From Quillaja saponaria (taxonomy: Eukaryota; Streptophyta; Magnoliopsida; Fabales; Quillajaceae), in contig CM055613.1 in the NCBI GenBank assembly GCA_029379385.1, positions 21,408,001-21,472,000 on the forward strand: a stretch of DNA of 64,000 bases, read 5' to 3'. Made by a program: the position numbers and the translations under genes. The notes below the pieces were generated by a model. The model made no database searches. It was not told the DNA's origin and saw only the letters and a program-made list of their open reading frames with translations. Shown here in pieces: positions 45,142-56,005 of the stretch. The stretch's first letter is position 1, and each line of letters begins with the position of its first letter.

Positions 45142-45648
45142 ATGCTTAGGTTAGATAGATCACATGAACAACTGATTAATCTTAGGTGTCCAGATCTATC
45201 TCACTTTCAGTGGTATAAAATACGAAACAAGCTAAAAGATAAGCATGGTGGTAATATACCATACAGTAGTAGCTATACCTATGGAGAACTAGCTTCAAAG
45301 GTCGTGTTAGAAGGGATATCATTATGTAATGATATTAGGTTAAAACGACAAATTGACAAAGAAAAATTAAGTGCGAAAAGAGCTTTAGGAAACTTCTGTG
45401 AACAATTTGGATATCCCACAAGTAGTCAATTTAAGCAATCTAAAAAGACTCATAAATTTCAAAAGAAATTCTCTAATAAGCCTTATAAGAGAAAACAATA
45501 TAAAAAGAATGAAAAGACAAAAACTGGTTATTATGAATCAAACAAGAAACCTTTAGCCAAGGAAACTAATTATAAAAAGGTTCCTATATGTTATAAGTGT
45601 GGAAAATCAGGTCACTTCCAGAATAAGTGTAGAGTCAAAAAGAAATAA
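45142..45648 (+). pseudogene. Pararetrovirus coat-protein region with zinc knuckle
   Basis: A 168-codon open piece that begins at the host junction, so its ATG is not the natural start. The lysine-rich C-terminal half ends in a CCHC zinc knuckle (CYKCGKSGHFQNKC, about 45589-45630), the RNA-binding end of caulimovirid coat proteins. The frame is lost near 45640 and the polyprotein continues in another frame. Confidence 0.82.
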
Positions 45649-46217
45649 ATGCTTTACAAATTGATGAAGGATTAAAGAAATCCTTATTTCAAATCCTATT
45701 AGAAGATTCTGACGAAGAAAAGGAACAATTGAATGCTTTTATAATAGAGCAATATTATAAATAAAATTCGAGTCTAGACGAGTCAAAAAATGATTACAAC
45801 TCTGAGTCAGAACAGTCTGAAAAATCAAAATGTTGTTCTAATAATGACTGTGACGAATGTATCCTAAAAACTATAGGATTAAACAACCTTAGTATAAATG
45901 TCTTGTCAAAAGAAGAAAGTCTAGTTTTAGACTTAATAGATAAAATTGCAGACCCTGAAGAAAGAAGAATACAGTTAGAAAACTATATTCAGATGTCTAA
46001 CAAGGGTAAAAATTCGGTAATAGAAGGAAGTGTAAAAACTGTTAACTCTTCATCAAAGGAACCAACTATTGCTGATTTAAAATCAGAAATTAATGAAATA
46101 AAAGAAGAAGTAAGAACTCTAAAACAGAGAGTTTCTAATCTTGAAGAGTCAGATGAAGATCAGTTCCAAGATCTTCTATGGGAATCATCAAAAGAGACTA
46201 AAAAATCCAGAACCTGA
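45649..46217 (+). pseudogene. Pararetrovirus polyprotein linker with coiled coil
   Basis: Acidic sequence follows the zinc knuckle in a different frame, with one in-frame TAA at 45762. A heptad-like stretch at about 46078-46150 (IADLKSEINEIKEEVRTLKQ) predicts a coiled coil. It ends at a TGA (46215-46217), where the polyprotein shifts frame again. The role is probably structural or in assembly; this is inference. Confidence 0.65.
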
Positions 46218-46899
46218 AAACATAGGAAAAGGTATAATGATACAGGAACCTGAAGAAGGAATTGTAAACATCCTTAATAATCTAGAAGGATGGATCTATG
46301 CTATAGACTTAGTTATAGCACAAAAATGGTTTACTAAAATAACTATAGTTGTGAATAATGAACTCAGTTTTCAGTCTGTTGCCTTAATAGATTTGAATTG
46401 TAATAGTGAAGGACTAGTCCCATCCAAGTACTTTCAGAAAACTACACAAATACTCCATGTAGCAGATGGAAATCGTCTAATTATAGACTACAAATTGTCT
46501 AATGTGGCAGTTTGTAATAACAAGGTATGTTTTCCTTTACCTTTTGTTCTAGTCAAAGGCTTAGCCCAGGGAGTGATTCTAGGAAACCATTTTCTACACA
46601 TGTTATTCCCTAATTCTAAGATAGACGAATTAGGGGTAGAAACTGCTGTAAAGGGTAGATAAATTAAATTTGAATTTGTAGAAGAACCCTGAATGCATGA
46701 AATCAATCTTATGAAAGATACAATTAAAAGAAAAGAAAATTTTCTTATGTCTCTAAAGGAAGAGATAGAATACAAGAGGATTGAACAACAATTGAAATCT
46801 TCTAAGCTTCAGGATGAAATTAATAAATTTCAACATAAAATTGTTCAACTATATGTGCTGAAATTCCTAATGCCTTTTGGAATAGAAAACAACATATAA
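46141..46899 (+). pseudogene. Pararetrovirus aspartic protease region
   Basis: The protease core spans about 46290-46640. The expected catalytic aspartate is present in SVALIDLNCNSEG (about 46378-46416), but the following residues are L-N in place of S/T-G. A VILGNHFL block (about 46573-46596) matches the second conserved element. Stops at 46660 (TAA) and 46690 (TGA) break the frame, which then stays open to 46899 through a lysine- and glutamate-rich helix. Confidence 0.72.
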
Positions 46900-47612
46900 T
46901 AGAATTGCCTTATGAACCCGATTTCTTAGAAAAACAAATACTTACCAAGGCTAGACCAATAGCCATGGGTCCTAGGCACTTAGAAATTTGTAAAGCAGAA
47001 ATTGAAGAATTACTAAAAAAGGGATTAATTAGAAAAAGCTACAGTCCCTAGAGTTGCCCAGCATTTTATGTAGAAAATGCAGCCGAATTAGAAAGAGGAG
47101 TCTCGAGGTTAGTAATTAATTACAAACCTTTAAGGTGGATTAGGTATCCAATTCCTAATAAAAAGGATCTGCTAAACAGACTTTATGACGCCAATATCTT
47201 TTCCAAATTTGTTATGAAATCTGGATATTGGCAAATTCAAATAGTTGAACAAGATAGGTACAAAACTGCCTTTACTGTATCTTTTGCGAATTATGAAAGG
47301 AATGTTATGCCATTTGAATTAAAAAATGCACCATCTGAATTTCAAAACGTTATGAATGATATTTTTAATTCTTATCATGAATTTATAATTGTTTACATTG
47401 ATGATGTTTTAGTTTTTTTCCCTTCTATACAAAAACATTTTAAACATCTCAATATATTCTTGAATGTTGTCATGAAGGCAGGATTAGTAGTTTCTGCAAG
47501 AAAGGTAAAAGTATTTCAAACTGCTATTCGTTTTTTAGGGCACAACATTCACAAAGGTTCTATTATACCTATTGATAGAGCCATACAATTTGCTGATAAA
47601 TTTCCTAATTAA
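46878..47612 (+). pseudogene. Pararetrovirus reverse transcriptase
   Basis: The RT continues in a third frame, with a single TAG at 47049-47051 before the long open piece at 47214-47612. Visible landmarks are the KAEIEELLKKGLIR block (46996-47040), RYPIPNKKDLLNRLYDA (about 47143-47190), a KNAPSEFQNVMNDIF block (47320-47365) and the intact active site YIDDVLV (about 47395-47415). The enzyme copied the pregenomic RNA into DNA. It ends at a TAA (47610-47612). Confidence 0.85.
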
Positions 47613-48050
47613 ATAAGGAAAAAGCAACAATTGCAGAGATTCTTAGGAAGCCTCAATTATGTAGGTGAATTTTACAAGGACTTAGCCTTAGATTGCAAAT
47701 TATTATTTGCATGATTAAAAAAGAATCCTCCGGAATGAAATAATGATTTTACAGAGGCAGTTAAGAGAATAAAACAGAGTTAAAGAACTCCCATATCTCT
47801 GTATTATCTTTAGTTATGTGCATTGCTAAGTTTGAATCTGACCTATTAAACAAAAAATTCTTATTAAGAATAGATTGCAAGGCTGCTAAGGATATCCTTT
47901 TTAAAGATGTTAAAAATATAGCATCTAAATAGATATTTGCTAGATGGCAGGGAATCCTTTCTATTTTTGAATTTGATATAGAATTTATTAAAGGAGAATC
48001 TAATTCTTTGCCTGACTTCCTAACTAGAGAATTTTTGCAGGGATCCTAAA
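47613..48050 (+). pseudogene. Pararetrovirus RNase H
   Basis: The same frame as the RT continues beyond the stop, with LQRFLGSLNYVGEFYKDLAL (about 47630-47690) linking RT to RNase H. After further stops and a frame change, FARWQGILSIFEFDIEFIKG and LPDFLTREFL (about 47935-48040) mark the end of RNase H. The domain would remove the RNA template. It is non-functional here. Confidence 0.75.
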
Positions 48051-48062
48051 GGAAAAGGCGCT

Positions 48063-49016
48063 ATGACCTCTCAAACTAATACTCCTACAAAAAGAAACCT
48101 ATCCACTCCTAATACTGAGGAGACTGATAAAGATTTCTTATGCAATCAGGCTTATGAATTAGCCCTTCCTTGTAATACCAAGGATTTCAGATATCCATAT
48201 ATTCCTCTATCTTATAAAAAGATAGCAGCAATTGAGAAAAGGTATGCTAATTTAGCACCATATGAGATAGCCCATTTTTATCTCAATAATCATCTTCCTC
48301 CTGAATTGGAACCCATGAATATTTTATTCTACTTAAATATTCTTATGGACACAGAATCAATTTCTCATAAACTCTTGATTCGAGCAGGGTCAGAATGGGC
48401 TTATTAAAAAATCATCATTTATAAAATGATGAAGCCAGAAGAATGGGGTATGGATCTATACCATCAAAAACAAATCAGAGATAGTAGAATATTTCCTCGG
48501 CTATATACTTATTTTGATTATATGGCTGCATGGAAAAACTTGCTTTTATTTGAAAACAAAGCAAGAAAGCATAGTTGGTTTCTTAGGTTCACTCTCAATG
48601 AAGAACCTTCTCCCACTACTTTTCCTCAATGGTTTAAAACATGGTACTTCTCTTGGGGATTATTTCTAATATCCTTACCTAAATATGTTCATCTTTACTG
48701 GTTAAGGTTATGTGAGAATAATCATTTTCTGGATCCTCAAGACAAAATTATTATGTTTACAGCTTATTATAAGCTCCTATGGATTGTTAAGTGGGAATAT
48801 ATTGTAAAAGAATGCTCTTCTTCTGCATTTGGGATTAATCAATCAGTCCATTGGTTAATTCGTAGAACTCAAATCAAATGGTGGGACAATGTCTCTATTT
48901 TTGAAAAGAATCTTAATAATTTTCAAAAGCTAGGGATCTTAAGATTTAAACCTTCTTCTCAAAAACCTTATATTAATGAGAATAAAAAGGTTCTTGACAT
49001 GGTAAAAGGCTTATAG
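48063..49016 (+). pseudogene. Pararetrovirus ORF2, one premature stop
   Basis: A 317-codon reading frame directly after RNase H, interrupted by one in-frame TAA at 48405-48407. Both halves (48063-48407 and 48426-49016) are in the same frame. The start (ATG at 48063) is polar with many Thr, Asn and Pro. The rest is rich in Trp, Tyr and Phe, with PQWFKTWYFSWGLFLISLPK in the centre. I recognise no catalytic or binding motif. A second ORF in this position is known from florendovirus-like genomes, where its function is not established. It is the best preserved part of the insert. Confidence 0.75.
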
Positions 49017-49819
49017 CCTCCTCCTCTAAATATTATGTTCAAAAGGAGCTGCTCCTAAAAATCCTTGAAGATTGAGATGAGTCAATATGACCCAGCCTAC
49101 TTTCAAGACTCATAAGACCCTCCAGACAAAGGAGTAGAAGATTTTTTGGATGAAGAATCTCATCAATAATTCTCTTTTCAAAAGTTAAAGTTTACTTTCC
49201 TAAAGTAAAGGAATCTACTTTCTTTCAAAAAGCAAAAGTTATCTTTTCAAAAAGAAAGAAAACTTTCGGTGACTTGAAGACAAAATTCTCAAAAGAAAAG
49301 GATTTACTTTATAAAAGTAAATATTCCCTTTCTATCTGGCGGATCGACTCTAATCTACCAGGACACGTGCCCAGACAGAAGGATAAGCCTTATCTCCAGG
49401 AATCTGCTTTTCTTAGTCTTATCTCTTAGACAATCATGCTAGGAGTGTTATTTAAGGGCCTTTGCCCTCTGTTGTAGAATAAGTTTTGAAGTCTACTAGA
49501 AAATCAGAAGTTTGAAAAATAAATCTGAGTGTTTAGAGTGTTTTGTAAAATATGAGTGAAAGGCTCCAATTTATAATAATGGGCTTGTACCTGTAGCTGC
49601 TATTGCTATTGTCAAATAGTACCTGTGATCGTGTGGTGTACCTGTGCCTTGATCTTGTAATAAAGAATCTGTTTATGTTAATGTAAGTTTTCTTCTACTC
49701 TTCTTTTATATTTGGTTATTAATCTGGGTTACTGAATCATATTGTAGCTGTTTGCATATGCTCTGTGTATTTTGTTTCTTGTCTGTGTTCTTGTATGTGC
49801 TTGCGCTAGCTTCGCCTAA
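49017..49819 (+). promoter_or_regulatory. Pararetrovirus intergenic region with likely promoter and poly(A) signal
   Basis: Non-coding sequence between ORF2 and the primer site. A short AAAG/CTTT-rich stretch (49180-49320) precedes a TATA-like TATTTAA (49449-49455). AATAAA signals at 49518-49523 and near 49661 are placed where caulimovirids end the terminally redundant transcript. Activity is not shown by sequence alone. Confidence 0.5.
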
Positions 49820-49830
49820 TGGTATCAGAG
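49820..49830 (+). other. Pararetrovirus primer binding site, tRNA-Met type
   Basis: TGGTATCAGAG, the standard tRNA-Met complementary site that marks position 1 of caulimovirid genomes. About 120 bp of leader follow before host sequence resumes at 49953. Confidence 0.78.
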
Positions 49831-49952
49831 GTTACTACCTTAAAGGTTGGTAGAGTGTGATAATAGTCTTAAACTATATGTTCATTAATCTTCAAAGTCG
49901 AGGAGTTAAACCTAGGAAACAAAGTCGGGGCATCTGATAACCCGTTTAGTCC

Positions 49953-50668
49953 AATTTGCAGTATTCAAAGAATATCCTAAAAAGAAATTGGTAAGTCAGC
50001 ATAATTCATCATGGAACGCACCATGCGTAACAAACTACGTTTCATCATTTCAAATATTGATACATTCATATTAATCTATCTTTTTAGTACCCTATTCTTA
50101 GTCTGTTATGCGTATTTTATGTCTTACATAAGTTTACTTATCTTGTTTTGTGTTTAAGAATGCTTTGGAGACATAAAGAGTAAAAATAGAACATTTGAGC
50201 ATGTAACAGAGCTAAAGATTAGAATGAGCACATTGTGACAAGTTTATGAGTTAATGAAGGGGAAATCCTAATTGGACAAGGAATCCAAGTGGTATAAGGA
50301 TTTCTACATGAGAAATCCAACTTTGGCAAGGAATCCTATTGGGAGTAGGATTGAAACAAGATCATATCAGAATATTCACATTTTGAATAGAATAGGAAGT
50401 GCAAATCTGATCTAATAAGGAATTAGCTATTAAGTAGGAAAAGATTTTCTCTCTTGTTTAGGAGTACTTGTTGCTCTTATACTCTATAATTATATAGATT
50501 TGCAAAAGTTAATCAAATTCAACTCAAACAAGTAGTTCTTATTTATTTATTTATCCCAAACTTAACTAGGACATGAGAGAGTCCTTAAGATTTTATTAAT
50601 AAGAAAATTCGCTAGAGGATAGTCTAAGCCAGTACAAAAAGACAACCAAAGAAAACTTAAAACAAAGT
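49953..50668. repeat. Right copy of host segment flanking the pararetrovirus
   Basis: It matches 43978-45127 from AATTTGCAGTATTCAAAG through the copia end, Tat LTR, antisense Tat piece and LINE 3' sequence to AACTTAAAACAAAGT. It retains ~180 bp (about 50210-50385) lost from the left copy and lacks most of 44344-44970. From 50669 it continues into the LINE body, so it is the copy joined to the original right-hand neighbour. Confidence 0.8.
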
Positions 50669-51233
50669 AATAAACATGGGATACTATCCTATTACATAGA
50701 AATTTAGAAATATAAGTAAAACAACATAGAAAAACCTTGAAATAAACCAAAAGGTGCCACGGCTCACTCATTTTGGTGCCCTAATGCCAATAGGCTTAGA
50801 TTGCACAGAACCCTTAGCGCCACGGCGCTGATAAAATATCACCATGGCTACTGCCTAAAAACCATTAATTGGCACCACAGAGCCAGATTTTGGGTGCCGT
50901 GGCACTCCAAGTCGTTTAAGACTCCAAAAACTCCTAAAAACATGGTTGTCCGTGGAGCCTAGGAGCCATTTTGCCTTTGCGTGGGTTCAAAACTGATATT
51001 GACTAAACACAAAGCTCTAGCAATTTGCATGTTCCTCTTTCAATGTATATGTCTAATGTACGACATTTGTAATTTATCCAAATTACAAAGTCCCCTTGCT
51101 TGATCTGATAGTGTCCTTGAAGAAAACCAAAAGAAACTATCCTTTTCATTGCATGCAAAGTTTGCTAAAGAGTCAGCCAACATTTACTTCTCTAAAGCAG
51201 TGAAAAATCACAATGTTATGTTCCAGAAATATT

Positions 51234-51524
51234 TTATTCCAAGTCCCAAAACTTTTTACGAAATTTCCAAAGTGGTGAAGTCCTCCGAAAAACACACTGA
51301 ACAAGAGCCATAAAATCAGTATTCACAATGACACTATGGAAACCTCTTGAAACATAAAGCTTTAACCCTTCAAAAACTGTTTCAAACTCCACAACCATAT
51401 TCGATTGATTACCCAAAAATTTACCATAAGGCCAAATAAAATCACCTGTGGGTGACCTTAGGATAACCCCTATGGCAGCCTCACCTGGATTGCCTCTAGA
51501 GCAACCATCACAATTAAGCTTCAC
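51234..51524 (-). pseudogene. LINE RNase H domain
   Basis: A 96-codon open fragment of the C-terminal RNase H of the LINE. It opens with MKLNCDGCSRGNPGEAAIGV, the usual D-G...N-P-G pattern, and continues with VVEFETVFEGLK, where the second acidic residue lies. The C-terminal part with the last catalytic residue is beyond a break. A close paralogue lies at 56296-56511. Confidence 0.75.
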
Positions 51525-52733
51525 ATAACTAAATGGAGGAGGCTGCCATCTACATTGACATGATTTAAGAACGGCCTCCTGGGCAACCTGAAAGGTAAAA
51601 ATCTGAGTTAAAACACATCATTCGAAGTAGCCTTCACTTTTCCTTTCAAAGAGCCTACAATAATGTTGATGACTTTCCAAACTTGCCGAAAAATAAAGAG
51701 GGAAGTCATAGCCAGATTTTCAAAACCGAAAGCATTTCTAGCCTTTCAAATTTCCCACACAATCAAGCATACAGTAATACAACGAAGATAAACAACCAAA
51801 CAAGAACATCCTTGACTCCACCAATAGTAGAGATATCATGCACCTGCATCACTTCATCATGCATGTCAAAAATACTCATGAAAAAAAGCCATACCATACA
51901 TATCAGGGTACTATCAAGAGCAAAGTAACCATTCAATAGTTTCCATGCAAACACCGATACCTTTAAATAAAGGCAGCCATGTGTGTTTAAAAAAGGGTCG
52001 TAAAGTCCTAACCATCTCCCAAGCTGAGGAAGTGGATAATATGCTCCTGTTTAATTCTTAGACCATATTAATCAAAATCATCAGATGTTTAAATCTCATC
52101 TAAACTTTGCAGTTTCAGAGGAGGAAGAAATGATCTTTCCTGAATTGCCAACCTTGAAACCACTTGTCATACCACAAGTTAACCTGCCCTCTACCTATTA
52201 TCCAAAACAGATTTTTCTCTACTATAGCTATACATGATGCTGAACGTCACCACATTGGGGAAAAAGCCGAAGGCTGAACATAGATAGGGCAAAACAACCT
52301 ACAGTACTTAGCTTGCATAAAATGAGCCCTCAAAGAACCATTTTGAAAAATAAACCAAAACTTCATTGAAAACGCCATACAAATATCAGTTAGGGATCGA
52401 AACTCAAGACTACCCTCCTCCCTCGGAAGGCATATAAGGGGGGTCCAAGGCATTTAACAAATATAAAGGGATGGATGAAAGCACATGTTTAATTAATACT
52501 ATCCTTCCTCCTTATGACAGCATTTTGGACGGCTAAGAGGTAATGCACTTCTAAATTTTAGCAATCATATAATCAAAAAGAGAGACTATCTTTCTCCCCA
52601 CAAAAAGAGGACAACCCAAGTAAGTAACTGGTAGCTATTGATGGCAAAAACCAGTGGTGCTTTTGATAATCCGAATGTGGTGGGTAGAGGCTGTAAGGCT
52701 CGTAACATAACAAATTTTGTCTTTGTTTACTAG

Positions 52734-53054
52734 CTACCTTGAATTCCTCTCATATTCCGATAAAAACTGCATAAGAGCTTCACAAGATCTCTTCCTACCA
52801 CTTGAAAAAACGATAATGTCTTCTGCAAAGGCGAGATGAGAAATTTTGGGAACACTCATGTGGTGGTAAAAGTAATCTACAATGCTATTTGCCATGCATT
52901 GCTTCAAACCAACATTTAAGACTTCAGAAGTAAGAACAAAAAAAAATGGGAAAGAGAGAGGGTCACCTTGCTTGAGGCCCCTTGATGATTTGAAAAAACC
53001 TGCACTAAATACTAACACAGAGTACCAAGGGCTAGAAATCATATGCCAAATCAA
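52734..53054 (-). pseudogene. LINE reverse transcriptase core fragment
   Basis: A 106-codon open fragment including SRGLKQGDPLSFPFFFVLTS and the palm motif FAEDIIVFSSG. The first aspartate of the usual FADD is glutamate, so it is probably inactive even if the frame were intact. The parallel region in the plus-strand LINE (39800-39870) has lost the active site by deletion. Confidence 0.78.
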
Positions 53055-54969
53055 ATAAATCTAGAATTCAGAAAAGCCAAATTTATGTAAAACTGAAATA
53101 AGAAAAAACCATTTCACACGGTCATAGGCCTTTGCCATATTACTTCCCTCTTGCAGACATTTAATGGAAGATTTTTGCATCCAAAATTCTTCCTCCATGT
53201 CAAGCTCTGCCTCTAAAGTAGCCTCCGTCCTAGTCAAGTCCTCTTGAGAAGCTTCCCCTTTTTCAACAAGAATTTCAATTTGAGCAACTAACTCCTGAGC
53301 TAACTTTAACTTATTCGGGATATGACCAAAAATGTTCTATTCCAACACCAAAGAACCTTTTTTAAATGATTAAGTTTCGCATCTAGGACGTATATCAGAT
53401 TCCCAATTAACCTCTTCCACGATTGTCTCACCGTTGCCATAAAATTATGATGATTACACCAGACATTGAGAAAACGAAAATGAGCATGAAATGCCGTCTT
53501 CGGATACTTTATTTCAAACTTGAGTAGATTATGGTCTGAGTACTTCCTATTAAGTTGAGTTACATGAAATGATGTTTCACCCCAATTTGAGTTCATAGAG
53601 AATCCCTCTTTAAAATGTCAGCTGCCCCATCCTGTTAATAGTCCAAGTGAAAGTTGAACCCGAGTGAGGCACTTCATGAAGATCACACACTGTAAGAGCA
53701 CCCAAGAATTTAATAGCTGAGTCAATGTAAAAACGAACTCATACATCTGCCATCTCCTTCAATGCTTTACACAATTAAAATCACCACCCACAAGCCACCT
53801 TTCAATTCCAGCCAAACCACTAACCGCCATCAAATTGTCCCACAACTCCAAGCGACCTATTCTACTACACTGTGCATAAACCATGGTGACATAAATTGGC
53901 CTATTTACTAAAGCATGCTTTACTTTGAGTGTAACTTGTTGTCCTGAGCACAAAATCACTTCATAAATGATAGAATCATCCTAAAACAGCCACAAATTAT
54001 TTGATAAGTTTGAACAAGAAGTTGAAAAACCCAAAAATTGCTGCATAACCGACAAATCTTCCAAAGGACATTTTGGTTCTGAAGCAGCTACTAAGGACCT
54101 TTTGTGTAATCTTTTTAACTTACAAAGGCGACATCTAGTCTTTACATTCTTTACCCCCTAGCATTCCAATAAAGGATGTTAATCATTGCAGAGATGAAGG
54201 GGATAAAGTACTACTTACCTTACTAGGTGGCTTTTCCAAATGAGGCTTTCATATGTTCAAGGTTTACTCTAAGTGACCTAAGTGAAGTACCTTCCCTAGT
54301 GAAACTCAAGGGCTGTCTTGAACGATCTTGTGGACTATTCTTTGTACTCTTTGGAGACAAATTCAATGAACTACCCTTTCCAAATCCTCCTTTGAGCTAA
54401 TTACAAAATCCCGGTCTCCTTGAAAAGGAATGACATTCAAATTCTCCTCTTGTTCAGAGCTTGAAGTAGGGTGGTGTGATGCTTCAAAATCTTTAACCTT
54501 TCCTTGAACTTCTTTCTCCCTAACTGGAATTACAACCTCATCCTCTAATGGACAAATTTCAAAAGGTGGATGTTTATTGACCAAGTTTGTTCTTTGAGGA
54601 GGAGTGTTAAGAAAAGCCCTGTAATCCTTAACAGTCCTTGGTACTTTACCCCTATTCCCTTCTAGTTGCACATCTTAACTCGTTTCCAAGTCTTGGAGAT
54701 TCTCATTGTGAGGGATTGCAGGAGCATCATTGACTACCCCTTCTAGGTCGTTATTCCTTAGCCCCATCGAAGATGCTGCATCAAATGGTTCCTCTCCAAA
54801 GCCACCCTCATTAGACCCCTCACACCGTGGCTTCAAACCATCTTACAAATCTTTCCACAAGGTCTCCAAAGCCATTACAACATTACCTCTAACTTGTTCT
54901 TAGGATAATGGTTCTGAATTGCACCTCTTGGAAGACTCACCATGCTGCATGTATGAGCATTCACCTACT

Positions 54970-56003
54970 TTTGGAGGTAATTCCTTATCTTTTTTCTACT
55001 TATTTTTTATACCCTTATCTTATATTTTCTTTTTTGACTGTGTGATTGATCTGATCTAGTCTCTCACTACAAGCATTCTAAGCTTGACCTCTTCAATTGG
55101 GCTTTGTGGTGGAGTTCGATTAATTGCCTCAGCTTGTGCTTCATAGAACAAGTTGCTCTAAGGTAGGTATCTTCTTTGAAATCGAACATACAACCTGTAC
55201 AAATGATCTAAACTAAACAAAAACACAAGCTTGAATCAAATTAGGAAGATTAGTTTCTGCGGCCACTGCGCCAAAATTTGATAAGTCGTTGTCAAAGTTC
55301 ACCAAATTAAAACCTAACTAACTACATTTATAGTATAGTAAGTAGCGTATCGATCGCATAGAGAAAAAATATAAAGCTAATCAAATTCAACTCAAGCAGG
55401 TAGTTCTTATTTAATTAACTTGAACCAAAGCAAAAGAGCACAACAAGTTCAAGTGTAAATCCTAAGCCAAATATTATAAGCAAAACAAGTAAGTCAAGTT
55501 TACTTACCTCTTGCAATTGAACAGAAACTTCAGCTAGCATCATCATTAATTGAAAAGAAAATATTTTATTCATTGCATGAAATTTGAGAGAGAAGAAGAA
55601 GAAAAGTGCATGTAAAAAAGGGACTCCTAAATCAGACTTATACCTCCCTATTTATAAAGTATAGGGGCAGAAAGGACTCCTAAACAAGAAGGAGCCTTTT
55701 CCTACTTAATAGCTAATTCCTGATTGGATCAAATTTGCACTTCCTATTCTATTCAAAATTTGAATATTGATATAATCTTATGATCTTCTTTCAATTCTAA
55801 TCCTAATAAGATTCATTGCCAAAGTTGGATTCCTCATGTTCTCATTGTCCTTAGCTATAAATCATGCTCCATTTAGCTCCATTTTACCCTTTATGTCTCC
55901 AAAGCATTGTGAAACACAAAACAAGATTACTAAACTAAGGTAAGACATAAAATATGCATAAAAGACTAAGAATGGGGTACAAAAAAGATAGCATAATATG
56001 AGT
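54970..56003 (-). mobile_element. Tat-type 5' end: LTR, primer site and leader, antisense
   Basis: In sense direction: LTR from about 56003 (TGATTCACTCATATTATGC) to 55279 (ending CTTATCA), with a large internal deletion relative to 22862-24472. Then comes a primer-like TGGCGCAGTGGCCGC (55273-55259), and a leader with an ATG (about 55187) opening a short gag-like frame that fades by about 54970. It lies between two LINE pieces and may have separated them. Confidence 0.6.
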
Positions 56004-56005
56004 GA

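Larger units (their letters stand above)
45128..49952 (+). mobile_element. Endogenous pararetrovirus (Caulimoviridae, florendovirus-like), permuted partial genome
   Basis: About 4.8 kb of a caulimovirid genome in the order: coat protein part with zinc knuckle, coiled-coil region, protease, RT, RNase H, second ORF, intergenic promoter region, tRNA-Met primer site, then the junction. The RT type and the presence of a second ORF after RNase H fit florendoviruses or petuvirus relatives; the genus is inferred from arrangement only. The movement-protein region and the N-terminal coat protein are absent, as expected for a circular genome opened inside the coat region and truncated. Stops and frame changes show it is an old, non-functional copy. 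No integrase is present; caulimovirids do not encode one. Confidence 0.85.
50536..54960 (-). mobile_element. L1-type LINE with RNase H, minus strand, near full length
   Basis: Read on the minus strand: ORF1/ORF2 junction (54671-54363, ending SSKEDLERVVH); endonuclease with VGGDFNCVKH (about 53790-53760); linker TQLNRKYSDHN (about 53560-53530); RT with SRGLKQGDPLSFPFF (about 52985-52940) and active site FAEDIIVFSSG (about 52835-52800), where the usual D is E; zinc-like region near 52450-52250; RNase H (51524-51234, LNCDGCSRGNPGEAAIG); and a long 3' untranslated region ending in a TAAA-type tail near 50536-50550. All frames are broken. The 3' region 50745-50930 is rich in GCCACGGCGC-type modules also seen in the Athila LTRs. 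Confidence 0.82.

Noticed and set aside
45142..45648. 168-codon CCHC protein as a host zinc-knuckle gene
   Set aside because: Its ATG lies just inside the virus-host junction and the frame leads into protease and RT, so it is a broken piece of a viral polyprotein.
48426..49016. 196-codon frame as an independent plant gene
   Set aside because: It shares the frame of 48063-48407 across one stop codon and lies between viral RNase H and the viral promoter region.
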